From contig JAALGZ010000013.1 of assembly GCA_015227615.1 (NCBI GenBank), positions 1,178,001 through 1,242,000 on the forward strand: 64,000 nt of DNA, read 5' to 3'. The DNA comes from Labyrinthula sp. Ha. Lineage: Eukaryota; Sar; Bigyra; Labyrinthulida; Labyrinthulaceae. This document shows positions 22,601 to 34,198 of the stretch, piece after piece. Each line of letters starts with the position of its first letter. The first letter of the stretch is position 1. The translations under genes and the position numbers were made by a program. Below the pieces are notes generated by a model. That model searched no databases. It had not been told where the DNA came from and saw only the letters and a program-made list of their open reading frames with translations.

Positions 22601-25238
22601 CAGCATCTGACAGACATTTGATACCGAATATTATGACATGAAAACTTGTAGGTAGCTACATTTAATAACGAGGATGTGCTATGGTTTGTAGTGGTGTATA
22701 AATATCAGTTCCCAGTAAAACCCCCAGCGTGTGCATTTAATGGCAACACAGCATGAGTTACCTTGGAATTAGGAGAAGGTATGAAAAATATGATTAAGTT
22801 AAAAAGAATAAAGTGTTACCGAAGAAGAATATGTTAATTTATTATTCAATTGTTGATGATAGATAATTTTTACATCAAAGTAGAATTAATTTGTTTTCTA
22901 AAGCAAAAATAATAAATGGACCCAAAACTGTACTCCCCTCCTCAATGATCCTGTTATAATGTTTCTGAACTTTGTCAAAAGCTTCCAAATATAAGTAAAA
23001 AAGAAATTGGCCGTTATTACACGAAAATTTTAAGGCATCATGCCTTAAATAGATTGTAGGCCCCATTTGCTCTATTGTTTCTTATTATGTGCTGAGCTAG
23101 AAAAGCATGAACTAGAGTACCCCTGCAGTCAATTTCAGTTAAGAATGAATAATTAGTATGCATACATGTTTTGTACAAAAAGATTAGTATTGTATGCTGC
23201 GCCTTGATTGATAATTTTGCCAAAATATATACTCTTTATATCTTGTAAATCTATAAATAATAATTCCTGCAAGAAGATTGAATATTTATCCTGACATACC
23301 GATTTTTCTTTTCGGGACCTAAATAATTGGTATTTAATATAGTTTTGATTCTAGAACTCTCCCGAACGCTTTTCTTTAAGCACGCCTCTAGAAAAGAGTT
23401 AAATTGTACATTGTTAACTGCTAACAGTGATATTGCCTATTGTGGACCCAGAATTCACACAAAAACATAAAGAAAGAGGAAATTACTCATAAAATTCAAG
23501 AAGCGATGCAGGAGCATTATTATCTATTCTAACAAATAGACTGTGCATGTGATCAAGAAAAATCTCATAGATTATACTGTAAAACACAATAAAAAAGAGT
23601 TTCTTATGGCAGGAGCTCAATAGCTATTTGTCGTAAATCAAATAAAGTTATTGTAGAGCAAGATTCAAATAATTGAATTAGCTATTCATAATCCCTTTCA
23701 TTCTGCTACTAGAAGGACTGAGACGCCTAGTGCACAACATCAAAACATATAAAATCTAGACTTGAAGAAACGGAGCGAAGCTATATGAATAAATTTTGAT
23801 AGAAGATTTTTCAGCTAACAACACCCAATCGCAGAGTCTTGTAGCAATTCCAATTTCTGGCCATATCTTTTTTATGCTCCAAAAGGATCTTACTTCCATC
23901 TCATTTCATTTAATGAAACGTTGTGTGGTCTAAGTATATGAACAGCAAGCCAAGCACGGTGCGAATACTCCTAGGAAAAAATAAGGAGTATTTTACTTCA
24001 CTGATTAATAAGTAAGTATGCTATTAAAAGGACTTTCCCAGCTTAATCTTTCGTGCCATTCGACATACCTTGTAATTTTCAATGAAGAACCGCATCTTCT
24101 CAAAAATCAATTTCGAAAAAATATGTATAGAGTTTTAATAAGTGAAATGCTTGCATAAAAAACACCTAGTTTAATACTTTAGATTATCCAACTACTCTAT
24201 ATTTAATAACAAATGTATCTACAAGAGACATTACTCAATATCCTTGCACACTAATATTTTCATCGCAACTCTAATAGGTAAGTATTAAGCATTTTGTAGA
24301 GTTCTACTCTGGAAAACAACAGAAAATCTATTTTTCTACTTAGGTCATAATCATTATTTAGAGGTCATAAGTACTCTAACTAACACAAGAGTTGTTGCCT
24401 GACCTAGATATGTAAATTTAAAAAAAAGTTTAGGTTTAAGTAGATTGCAGAAAACAGTAATGGCAGAGTTTTGAGGATGCAGTAAATCAAGATAGACAGT
24501 GGACATTGTTGTCTGTTACGTGCTAAAAGTCTTAGGTTGTGAAAGTAATGAACCTACCCCAATGAGATCATGTGTAGGTTCATTTTAAAGAAGTGTGATC
24601 AAGCAAAGGGACAAAACTTATTTTTCCTGCGAAGAAACAATCAAGAATCCAAGAATTTGGCGCGTATAAATTAAGACCATTGACACTTTTTTCAAATTAA
24701 ATAAATTTTATATACATGAGCAAATGCGGGTTTCTAGTTAAAAAGTAGGTCATACTTAGACACCAAGACAAGTCACAAATATATTTTGTATCCAAACACA
24801 CTAAAACGTTTGTCTTACGTTCCTCACACAAGTTTTTACGTGATGTCTATCCAAGGTGTACTCAAGGGATGCAATTCGCAAAAACAATCGATCATTTGTT
24901 TTCGCTTCTCTTTTCTTCGTTGTTCGTTCTCAATTCAAAATGTCCCAAATATGGGAACCTTTCTGCCTATATTGGGCTGCAGAAAGGAGGGTGCCCAAAA
25001 TCTTCAATAAGAAGCAGCTAGTATCAGCTAGCCATTACACAAAATAACATCGAAACCTTCGGCCATTCTCAAAATCTGCGAGCTACAGTTAGCTGTTAAG
25101 GCAGAGAACAAACTAACCCCTGAAGTACCATGAAAAGCTTGAAGGATATTTGATCAAAATACTCACAACAAGCTCTCCGAGAGAACAAAGTGTTTGGAGT
25201 TTAAAACCAAGACAAACAAAACTAACTTCAAATAGAAA
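22601..25238. other. intergenic, nothing recognised
   Basis: About 2.6 kb without a convincing frame. The frames of 60-75 codons at 22.9-23.2 and 24.8-25.0 kb have untypical composition. The last few hundred bases presumably include the promoter of the HSF-domain gene. Confidence 0.4.
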
Positions 25239-25796
25239 ATGGATGTAAAAGTTGTTTCCCCGTTTATTGCAATACTCAGAACTCTCTCGGAGCTAGTGAA
25301 GCACGAAGTTGCAGGTTTTTCATCATGTGGATCCTACGTTCAAATAAGAGATGAGGAAAACTTTGAGAATTCTGTGTTGAAGATATTCTTCAACGGAAGT
25401 TTGGATAGTTTCATTCGTCAGCTTAATTTGTACGGGTTCAAAAGGTCAACCGCGACTTTGTACTATACTGTAGATGGTAGGAGAACCAACAAGTGGTGCT
25501 CTCACACATGTTTTCACAGGGACAAACCAGATCTTAGGTATCAAATCAGAAAGAAAGATACACCACGAAGAGAATGTTTTGAAAACAGCAGTTGCGGGAG
25601 AGTTTGTAACTTCAGTAACGATTTAATTGACAGAGTGAACATACTGGAGAACACCCTTACTGAACTTGATAAAATGATTGCGGAGATTATGCCAATATTT
25701 AACGATCAACTTAGACAGACAAGCGCCGGAAGGTTCCCTTATCCAACAATTGACCTTGAAAGCAGTGACAAATCTGAATCTGTGTCGAGCTTTTAA
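25239..25796 (+). CDS. short HSF-type DNA-binding protein
   Basis: A 185-residue protein made almost entirely of one heat-shock-factor DNA-binding domain, at about residues 7-105. The recognition-helix region reads SLDSFIRQLNLYGFKRS, matching the near-invariant HSF SFVRQLNxYGFxK. The following WCSHTCFHRDKPDLRYQI matches the WEFSHPxFxRGxxDLLxxI strand-turn, and RKK ends the domain. Compared with real HSFs the first helix is atypical and the IRW/SF segment reads SSCGSYVQI. A short heptad-like segment (NDLIDRVNILENTLTELDKM) could allow oligomerisation. No activation domain is evident, and the tail is Ser/Glu-rich. ATG at 25239. It converges on the NELF-B gene with about 130 bp between stops. It may be a divergent transcription factor or repressor rather than a true heat-shock regulator. 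Confidence 0.88.
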   Translation: MDVKVVSPFIAILRTLSELVKHEVAGFSSCGSYVQIRDEENFENSVLKIFFNGSLDSFIRQLNLYGFKRSTATLYYTVDGRRTNKWCSHTCFHRDKPDLRYQIRKKDTPRRECFENSSCGRVCNFSNDLIDRVNILENTLTELDKMIAEIMPIFNDQLRQTSAGRFPYPTIDLESSDKSESVSSF

Positions 25797-25925
25797 GCCA
25801 CCAAACCATTATATCTGTAGTGTAATGTGTTGTAAAAATGTGCTCGAGTTGAGATATTATGTAGCGTTACTTCTGGCAAACAATAAGAGCTAAGGAATAT
25901 TTTTTAATGAAATGTTGTTGACTAT

Positions 25926-28901
25926 CTATTCGGATTCAGAATCTTCTTCGGCCTCCATAACACTTATTCCACCAGGTTTTGGAGTCGCCTAAACTTAAAA
26001 AAAGCAAAGATCGTACAATTGGCGCTTCCACAGAGGGAGTAAGAGGAAATGGGGAACCAAACCCAGGACTACCTGGAGTAGTAGCTGGAGTAAGAAATCC
26101 ATGAAGAGGTACTGCGCTAGATATTTTTCCTTCTTGGGCCATTGGAGAAATGAAGCAGTGCTCCCTCAAGGCTGGATCGCGATTAAACATGCTGTTGTAG
26201 TAAATTCGAGCTTTCTCGAACTCTGCTTTCGAAAAGGAAGACTGCAAATTCAGGTTCAGTCGATTCTCACCCAAGCAGGAGAGTTCATCCAAGATCTGCA
26301 AACTTTCTAGGCTTGCAGCTGATTTTAGTTTCTCGTAGGTGTTCAGAAAAGCTGCTTGAAACCTACCCCTCTTAATCAGAAGAGAATATTCCTCCGAATA
26401 AAAGAGATTCTTGTTGGCCTTATCCGGTTGAAAGAAGACATTAACCAAGCTCAGTATCGCAATTTTAACATAAGTAAACCTCTGCTCCGCGCTAAGTGCA
26501 TGAACAGTGCCTGGCAAGGTCATAAACCTTCCAAAATCTGCATGTGCCAAGGCAAATTTATAGTCTAGCTCTTCAGGGTGATTCTTGCCTTGAACCCCCT
26601 CCATCTCAATTTTCTCAATCAAATCTTGTAAAACAAACCCACAAACAGCATCATTTTCTTTTTTGTCCAATATTAATCTCAAATGTCTCGCATATAATGT
26701 TGCAAAAATATTAGGCAAGTAAAATATTTCCAACGCGTCCGTGTAGAAGCTCGGCAGCAATTTTGGCTGTCTGTTTATCAATTGAGGGATTTGTTCTTTA
26801 ACGGTTATGATTCTCTTCTTAACGGCTAGTTTCAGAAAGTTGTTCCCAGGAATAGCTTTGTCATTAATATTTGCATAAAAGACACTAGTAGCAAGCGAAT
26901 GAAGAAAACCATTTTTTATTATCAATCTACCATGAAGGCTTTTAACTCCAGAACTTGAAGTTCCTGACTCAACCAATAATCCTTTTTCTCGAAGTATACT
27001 AAAAAAAGCCACAATGAAACTGAGATCTCGAACTTTAAGTCTGGAAAGAATATGTGTTCCTAAAATCTCGATTAAGAACCCACCACTACGTTTAAAGGAG
27101 CAAAGCTTTTCTAAAAGGGACTTCACTTTCTCAGTAGCTGCTGCACTGTTTGTTTTTTCTAGAATTTCCTCAGCATTTAGAGTAGATTTGAAGAATACCC
27201 ATGGGCATCTTGTTTCTATTGAATATTTGCATAAGAGAACAAAAGTTGGTAAAACTCTTGTAAATTCTGCTTTATAACTTTTCCAGTTAAGTATCACCCC
27301 ATCTTCAAACAACTCTGAGTTGGGAATCCCATCTGTACTCTTTATTGATCCAAATAAATGAAGTATTTGAAATAAATTCCTTATCATCTCATTTTTTCGC
27401 AGAAAAACCTTGTTGAAAAGCAAGTATTCGTAGATCAGCACAGTTAGCAAATGAATTAACGCCACTTTGTTAAACCTTGCGTCTACTATCATGATCGCAT
27501 CTCTTATTCTTTCTTGTCGAGACAAAAGAGCAATGTCTTCTCGTTTAGAGTAATCCCGCCTTGCGATTTTTGATCTCAACTTCGTGCTTTCTTTCAATCT
27601 GCTCACCGCTTTATCGTAATGGATTTTCGCTCTGACTCTCATTAACTTCGCTGCTATTTCCGTAATCTGGTGTTTTGGTCCATTAAATGCAAGAGAGTTC
27701 GTGTGAATCTGAAAAAAATCACTTTGCACTTGATCTAGATCCACATACTTGTTTTTCTTGGCTTTTTTCATCATGGTCTGCAAATCCATAGGTTTTTGTA
27801 CAATAGAAAGGTATTCTTCTGCCAGATGTGGATAAGCTTCTACCACTGGTTTATGAAATAATTTATGTACATCTTCTTTCTTCATTTGGTTGATCAGTTT
27901 CTCAACCTCAACAGGAAAAGTTGTTAATTTTACAACTTTCTTTCCTTCTTCATCCGAGGATAAATCTTTTTCCTCCTCATTCTTGGAAATTGAAACTATT
28001 TCATTAATAAAGTTGCGTGGATTTTTCTCTACAGCTTCAACCATAGTTTCTCCAGATGACAAATTTGCTGATAATTTTTTATATAATGAGTCTAAGTACC
28101 AGGCAAGTTTAAAAGAAGAGTCCTTTGATGTAATTGAACTCACATTATTATCTTGATACAACATAATTAAATCACTTCTCAAACAGCAAAGCATCGAATC
28201 CTTCGTCTTAGAGTACTGCAAATGTATCTCCTGTACTGTGTACATATACAAAACACTAGACGCCCCAATCAGATTCTTAATCTGCTTTAACGCAGAGTTC
28301 ATCTTACGCCTTTGTCTAGGAATTTGTGTTCTGTCAGTGAAGAGCCATTCTAAGCATTGATTACGTAATTTGTAATCGTAAAGAAAAGTGGTGATCAAAG
28401 GTCTGAGTTCTTGCAGGAACCGTTCTTGATTCAATTCCCATACAAGTGTTTTGTATCTATTTGGTATTTTTTTAAGATCCTCATTTGATAGAGAAGATAT
28501 TTTTTTTAACATTTCAGCTTCTGGTTTTGTAAGAGCTTCCATTATCTTTACGGGGATTGTACCTAGAGTTGGAGAATTTAAGTATTCGAAGGTTTTTGGG
28601 AGAAGAGAGTTTCTAATTGACAGTGGCTGGGAAGATATATTTTCTATTATTTTTGATACCGTTACTGCCAACAGTTTTTCACATATTTCTTTCTTGGTAA
28701 CTTTCAAGTCTTGGAGAAGTCTAACAGCTGGTGAAAGGTTGAACTTTGAGAACAGTAGATCCAGTTCTGCATTTGAGCTATCTTGTAAAGTCAATATTTC
28801 TGATAATGGGTTCCTATGCGATGAAGGGACATGTTTACAGGCTACTTTTTGAGTTTCTTTGCAAGCATTGATTTTTGCTTCAACCAATCTCTCTCATTCA
28901 T
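25926..28901 (-). CDS. NELFB: NELF-B (COBRA1) homologue with an embedded bromodomain
   Basis: A subunit of the negative elongation factor, which holds RNA polymerase II in promoter-proximal pausing. The match to animal NELF-B is clear at about residues 180-270: RxRR, GASSVLYMYTVQEIHLQYSK and CCLRSDLIMLYQDNN, against human TxNVHYCTLRAELLMSLHDL, followed by SFKLAWYLDSL for HKFTWCLDAC. Homology resumes at IRDAIMIVDARFNKVALIHL, against VLGDLSMILCDPFAINTLAL. Between them, at about residues 319-419, sits a complete bromodomain: IVQKPMDLQTMMKK, then TNSLAFNGPKHQI with the acetyl-lysine Asn at about 396. The C-terminus is rich in TP/SP (TPATTPGSPGFGSPFPLTPS) and ends in an acidic tail. I model three exons: 28901-28846, 28813-26017 and 25988-25926 (971 residues). 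The long central frame has no ATG upstream in its own frame, and the first mini-intron supplies one. Confidence 0.85.
25989..26016 (-). other. 28-nt intron 2 of the NELF-B gene
   Basis: Runs from GTACGA to GTTTAG with a pyrimidine-rich centre. Splicing (phase 0, after PSVEAPI) switches to a frame reading ATPKPGGISVMEAEEDSESE and then TAG, a plausible acidic tail. The unspliced frame reads an odd W/C/R-rich end. Confidence 0.65.
28814..28845 (-). other. 32-nt intron 1 of the NELF-B gene
   Basis: Runs from GTAGCC to GCATAG on the coding strand. Its removal (phase 2) joins a 19-codon ATG-started frame (MNERDWLKQKSMLAKKLKK) to NPLSEILTLQD. Without it the main frame has only a TTG near its start. 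Confidence 0.65.
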
Positions 28902-29009
28902 GTTGTCAAACTAAGCCTTTACAGTAATGCCATATGCAGGTCAGCTAATATTTTAAATGTCTCGCATATACTTTTGGTACACTAAAGCTTCAGTAAAGAT
29001 ACAGCTCAT

Positions 29010-29076
<67 letters not shown>
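29010..29076. repeat. (GA)n microsatellite
   Basis: About 65 bp of almost perfect GA on the + strand, ending about 110 bp upstream of the NELF-B start codon, so it reads as CT-rich on that gene's coding strand and lies within its likely promoter. Confidence 0.95.
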
Positions 29077-29077
<1 letters not shown>

Positions 29078-32000
29078 TAGTAGTAAGTAAGCTCTTATTA
29101 AGTTAATATTAAGATAAGGAAAATATATTGGTACCTAAAAACATGTTCCATTCAGTTAGCAAGGCTCTGCGCAGCAGGATATATTTCTTCTCTGGATAGA
29201 GTTGGCAATGAGTGCCTGTGTTTGAACATTAGTGAGTTATTATGAGAATAGGTGGTTTGGTTTATAATTTACTTTTACTATCTCAAATAGTATCAAATCT
29301 GAGATTAATAATTAAATCTTGAACTCAGGAGAAAAGTAATCTTTGATAATCTGAATTTGAAAGAAATCTAAAATTCTGGATTCGAAGCAGCATCTTTTAA
29401 GATTTAAGATGAAAAATTTGATTAATTTAAATTTAAATCAGAAAATACTCTGTTTATTAGAATTCAAAACTACGATATGGAAATGAAACAGGCGGTTAAG
29501 AAAAAATATGGAAAGAATATTTGTTGTATAGAACTCTTTAGCTTGGGAATATAAGCCTTCAAAAACAAGAAAAAATAATTTATTACTATGAATATCTTGA
29601 TGTAATAAAATTAAATTAATGTCAGAATTAAAAGATTGACAAAAAAATAACTTCTGATTTAAGTTACCAGTGCCCTGATTCATGCTCTAGATTTTTTCTA
29701 TATAATGATCATCAATTTGAAATGAAAGATTTTTTACATATATGGACTTAAATATTACGTATTTCGTGTTTTGTAATATTTTATACTTCTTTCATGAGCT
29801 ATATTTACTACTGTTTATACGCAATAATTATTTGAGCCCTAAGCAGACCATGTGTTCTATATGTTAAAGAAGGCTGGTTATTTACCATTTTCGTTTTTAC
29901 AAACATTAAAATAGAAGTAGAACCTCGTATGTTTTGTGTTTAACATTCTGTGCCTCTGACTCTAATATCGTTGCTTCTTCGAGAGAAAGATAACATACAG
30001 ACTGTCTTGTGATGCTCATACCTTTAAAATGTAGAAAATACTTCTAGAGGAGTTGAACAAGAATTAAAAAATGTATATCAATATTACTTTACGGCACAAA
30101 TGAGGTTGCATAAGCTGAAAGTAAATCGAATACATTGTTTTTACCTCTCTTGGTATGTCAGTGTCGATTTACCCAAGTGTTATCACTAATGCGGGGTAGA
30201 ATAAGAATTAGTTCAGTTGAACTTGATCTCAAGAAGTTTCATAAAACTCCAAAAAATAGATTTCAATTTTTTTAGTACAGTATTTTCTCATTAAATTTAA
30301 TTGACATTCATTTGCATTTGCCAGAAAACGTGGAGAACCAGAGCGTGTAAGAAATCTTCTATGCCATATTAAGAACTTTCTTCTAATTTTACGAGGCTGG
30401 TAGCTGCAGGGATGAATAAGTTTATCATCTCTCTCTTAGCACTCATATTATTTATACAAGATTTAATGGATTGCTTATGCAAATTAATATTCGAGATCTG
30501 ATCTATATTCTTGTAATGTCATTAATTACTGTAAGAAATAAGTTATTATTACCATTATAGAGCTCTGAGTCAAAAGTTCAGTTTAATATGGTTCGTTCTC
30601 ATAAGGAGAGAAAAACAATCGTTAAAGAAATATATATATAAGAATCTAGGACAGAATAATTAAAGCGAGTTGAATATGCTGAAAATGAAGTAACTTTTTC
30701 CACAGAAGAGATATTATTATCAAAAAACTGAATCAAAGTTATAATGACAGATAATTATTTCCAAAAGTGTTATAGCTCAACTCAATGAATAGAGATTATA
30801 AACAGTATTTTATCGATCAGTATTAGCACAAGAATGGAATGAAGTGTTAGTTGCAATGCCCAATATCTCAGCTCTTAGGGATAATATACGAATCAGCAAG
30901 ACTTTTGTTTGTTTTCGAAGTATTGCATATATGTTCTTATTTTAATTTACTTCATCGCTCCTTTATTGGAGTCTGTTGTATATTGTCACTTCTGTTATAT
31001 GATGCACCTTTATTTTATTTGGGTAAAAGTTGAGATATTTTATAAAAGCCCAAGTAGCCACTAAACCGCTCTGATTTGGCACATTTAAGTCGTATAATAT
31101 AAACATAAGAATAAACAAAGTTAAGTTTAAGCTCTTAAGATGTTGATGTAATGCTTAAGGATTTTAGCTTAGAATATAAGAAAGTAAGTCGATCTTAGTG
31201 TGTCAGATAAACTCACTAACCAGCGAGAAGAAATACCCATTTTATCAGATTCCTCTGAAGAAGCTAATATTGGAACATATTCTAGAGAATACCTTCTGCA
31301 CATAGCTAACTTTCTTTTCCATAAATCTAGTCCATCTCCTCCTCAAATAGGAAGAAACACAAAGAAATAGGTTAAGCAGAAGACTATGGATACGAAAGAT
31401 TATTCAAGAAAAGTTACCGAGAAACTGCATAATCTAGAAGTGGAAAACACAGAGTTAAGAGACGGAACACAAGGTAGGTGCTCCATCGAGTCTTCTAAGT
31501 ACTCTACGTTCGTGAACTTGAGCAAACTTCTCACCTTGAAAGCCGATTTTCGTGATTCTATTCCTCTAAAGAATAAAGATCTGAAAGCAAATCTTCTGCA
31601 TTTGGTTTCCTGATTTAAACAATTGAAATTCTTTCATTCAAAGAATTTTGTTCTAAACAAAATTTTGAACCTGTTGCCTGTTGCGAGTCAGAGGCAATTG
31701 AAACCCAATGTTGATGGATACTTAGATAGTTATTAAGAAGATATTGAAAATACTTATATTTCTGAAATGGTAACATTTGAAGCCCATAATAAGTTGAAAG
31801 AATTCAGGGTCACTATGTCGCTTTCTTACGCAGAGAACATAAGCCTCTATCTTAGCGAACTACAGAGTTATAATTATCAATTTGGTCTACCTACTACAAC
31901 CAAACCGCGTAATTGGATCAATTATAAATCTATCAACTATTCTTGAGAGAACCTATTACGAGTGGGACAATTTGATTCTAAATTCCATGACCTCTGGAAT

Positions 32001-34198
32001 GAGAAAACGGAAGTCTTAGACATCGAAAAGCGGATTTCGTGAATTCCTGGAAACTTGATGATGAAAATCGAACTTTCATAAAAGATGTGTTTCTTTACTT
32101 CATTCACAGAAAACGTTTTGATGCAGGCTGACAATGGAGCATCGCGTTCCAAGAATCTTCCATACATACGTATCAGAGTATATGTTTTCCTGCGACATGA
32201 ACATAAAATTATATAGAAATGAACACTTTATGGATGTTCAGAGCTACTCATTCTATTTAACCTGCAAATTTTGCGGTAAAGGGCATCTCAATAAACAACA
32301 CAAAGCTCCTTCAAAGTGTTCTGGAATATTAATTAACGCAGGCAAGAGTCTTTTGGAAAATTCTTCTTTTTCAGTTTCCAAACTTAGTTTTCTGTCAAGT
32401 AATGGAAATGAAGTTAATTCGGTACTATCCCATTCGAACAAGAATGTTACTGAACCTAAGAAAAATAATAAAGTGATATTGGTAGTCTTATGGTATTGGT
32501 GGCAAGTGCTTCATGGAAATGATCAATTGTCGATATAATTGGGGACAAGAGATTAGCGCTTTAGAGTTCAAGTTCCTAAGGCAAATAATTGAGCTATGTA
32601 GCCCAACCCTGCGGTTGCGGTCTAACTACCGTTAAGAGCTGCGTACTGTAATATTCACTTTATCAGTGTTCTTGTTTGTTAGGCCTTCTATTGTGTTCCA
32701 TGTTATCATCATATTCTGGTTGATTAAACTATGTGTTCAGGCCCAATTGCACGACTTCCCGAAATTCAGTCCGAGATGCTGTGATCCACATTATAATCAA
32801 AAAGGATAAATTGCACAAAACTATGAAAGATTCTCACGTGTGACCATTTCAAACAATCAAAATGGTTTATGTGTCAAGTTGCTGTTCCTATGTGTTCATA
32901 TACCCTTCCTGTCCATGTCCGGCCTAGAGTTGATATTTTGTTGAATAATTTGGATCTTTTGTTGGATGCTCGACTTCTGTAGGTATGTCAAGGTTCTTCA
33001 TCAAAGTATTGTTGTAAGGAGTTATAGGTATGTCTGTCTGTCTTATGGAGGCAATGTAATATGACAAAAGGTGAGGTTTTTGTTGTTTTTCGCTAGATTC
33101 ATTCTTTGTTATGGGATGTTTTGGATTTTTCTTTGTAGGTAAATGGATTCCTTTTTCATTTTCCTTCGAGTGTGCTGGGATGATTTCCTGTCAGAGAGTA
33201 TGGTTCAGCTGCCAAGGTATGTTACGTTTTATGGCGATTCAGCGGCAGGGCTTTTGATGCTTGGTTGTTCTTTTCCACTTTCATTGGAGTTGTTTGTATT
33301 CTCTACAAGCTTTAAATAATCTAAAGGTTTTACACCTCGTCACCGCGAGTTTCTCTTGTGTTTGTTATTATGGCTAAAGGTAAGGTTCTTCTATGTATAT
33401 TCTGAGTGGTAATGTTCTTGTTGTCTTTGCTTGATTGAAGTGTGGGATGTAGCGGTATTCTTGCTGTGGTTCCTTAATCTTGTTGTTCCATCGTAGCCTC
33501 CTAGGTCCTGTTCTGGTCCTGGATTTCATTCTCTTCTTGGTTCTTCTTTGTTGAGTATTTGTGGCGAAGGTGGGTTTTCAAGTGGCTTGGGCTCTGTTAC
33601 AAGCATTCAAATAGCTTCATATTATTATTTACTTAGGACCATTTTCCTCTTTTCACTAGGTTTGACAACCTGCTTCAGGATCCTGTCACTACTAGCATTG
33701 ACGTCAGTTACTCTGCTAACGAGTTGGTCCGTGAGCTAAGTAGCTACATGCATAGCATCTCCGGTTGTTTTCAGTAAGTAACCTTCCTGAAGTCGGGTTA
33801 ACACTCGCTATCAGCTTGCGCGGAACATTAATTAGTTGTACAATTCCTTCAACATCAAGACTATGGCTGTCTGTAACAGTTATAGTACGTAGCTGCTTTC
33901 AAAAGTAGGTACACCAACAACGTTCAGAGACAAAACTTTTGAAACAGTTTCCTTAGTCTAGTCACCTCTAAGACTTCTTGTGAAAGTGTAATGAGGTTGC
34001 TACACTGAAATCTTTTCATTTTGCTTACTTGCTTTATGTTAATTTAACATTTGAAAATTTATTGTAAAATAGGTCTCAAATACCGATTGCCCAAAATTAT
34101 ATAAATTGTACCGAAAAATTTGTGCGTTGAAACGGTGAGACTTTTCAACAAAACATAATTCTAACCAGCTAGGAAGAAAGGAGGGAAATTTATCATCA
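29077..34198. other. 5-kb gene-poor stretch
   Basis: No conserved host gene. It contains the possible gag-like patch at 31.38-32.54 kb (separate entry) and, at about 32.9-33.75 kb, a segment markedly rich in T and G on the + strand that differs from its AT-rich surroundings. Small frames at 29.4-29.7 and 30.85-31.0 kb look random. Confidence 0.45.
31380..32540 (+). mobile_element. possible decayed gag-like fossil
   Basis: Several adjacent short + strand frames of protein-like composition occur here. One carries CKFCGKGHLNKQHKAPSKC, which resembles a gag zinc knuckle though the spacing is not canonical. An earlier one is a Lys/Glu/Leu-rich helical segment (KLHNLEVENTELRDG). No reverse transcriptase or integrase was recognised next to it. 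If it is a retroelement, it is an old and broken partial copy. Family unassigned. Confidence 0.3.

Noticed and set aside
28885-28887. Start of the NELF-B main frame at 28887
   Set aside because: This codon is TTG. A 32-nt intron joins the frame to an ATG at 28901, which fits the other introns of the window.
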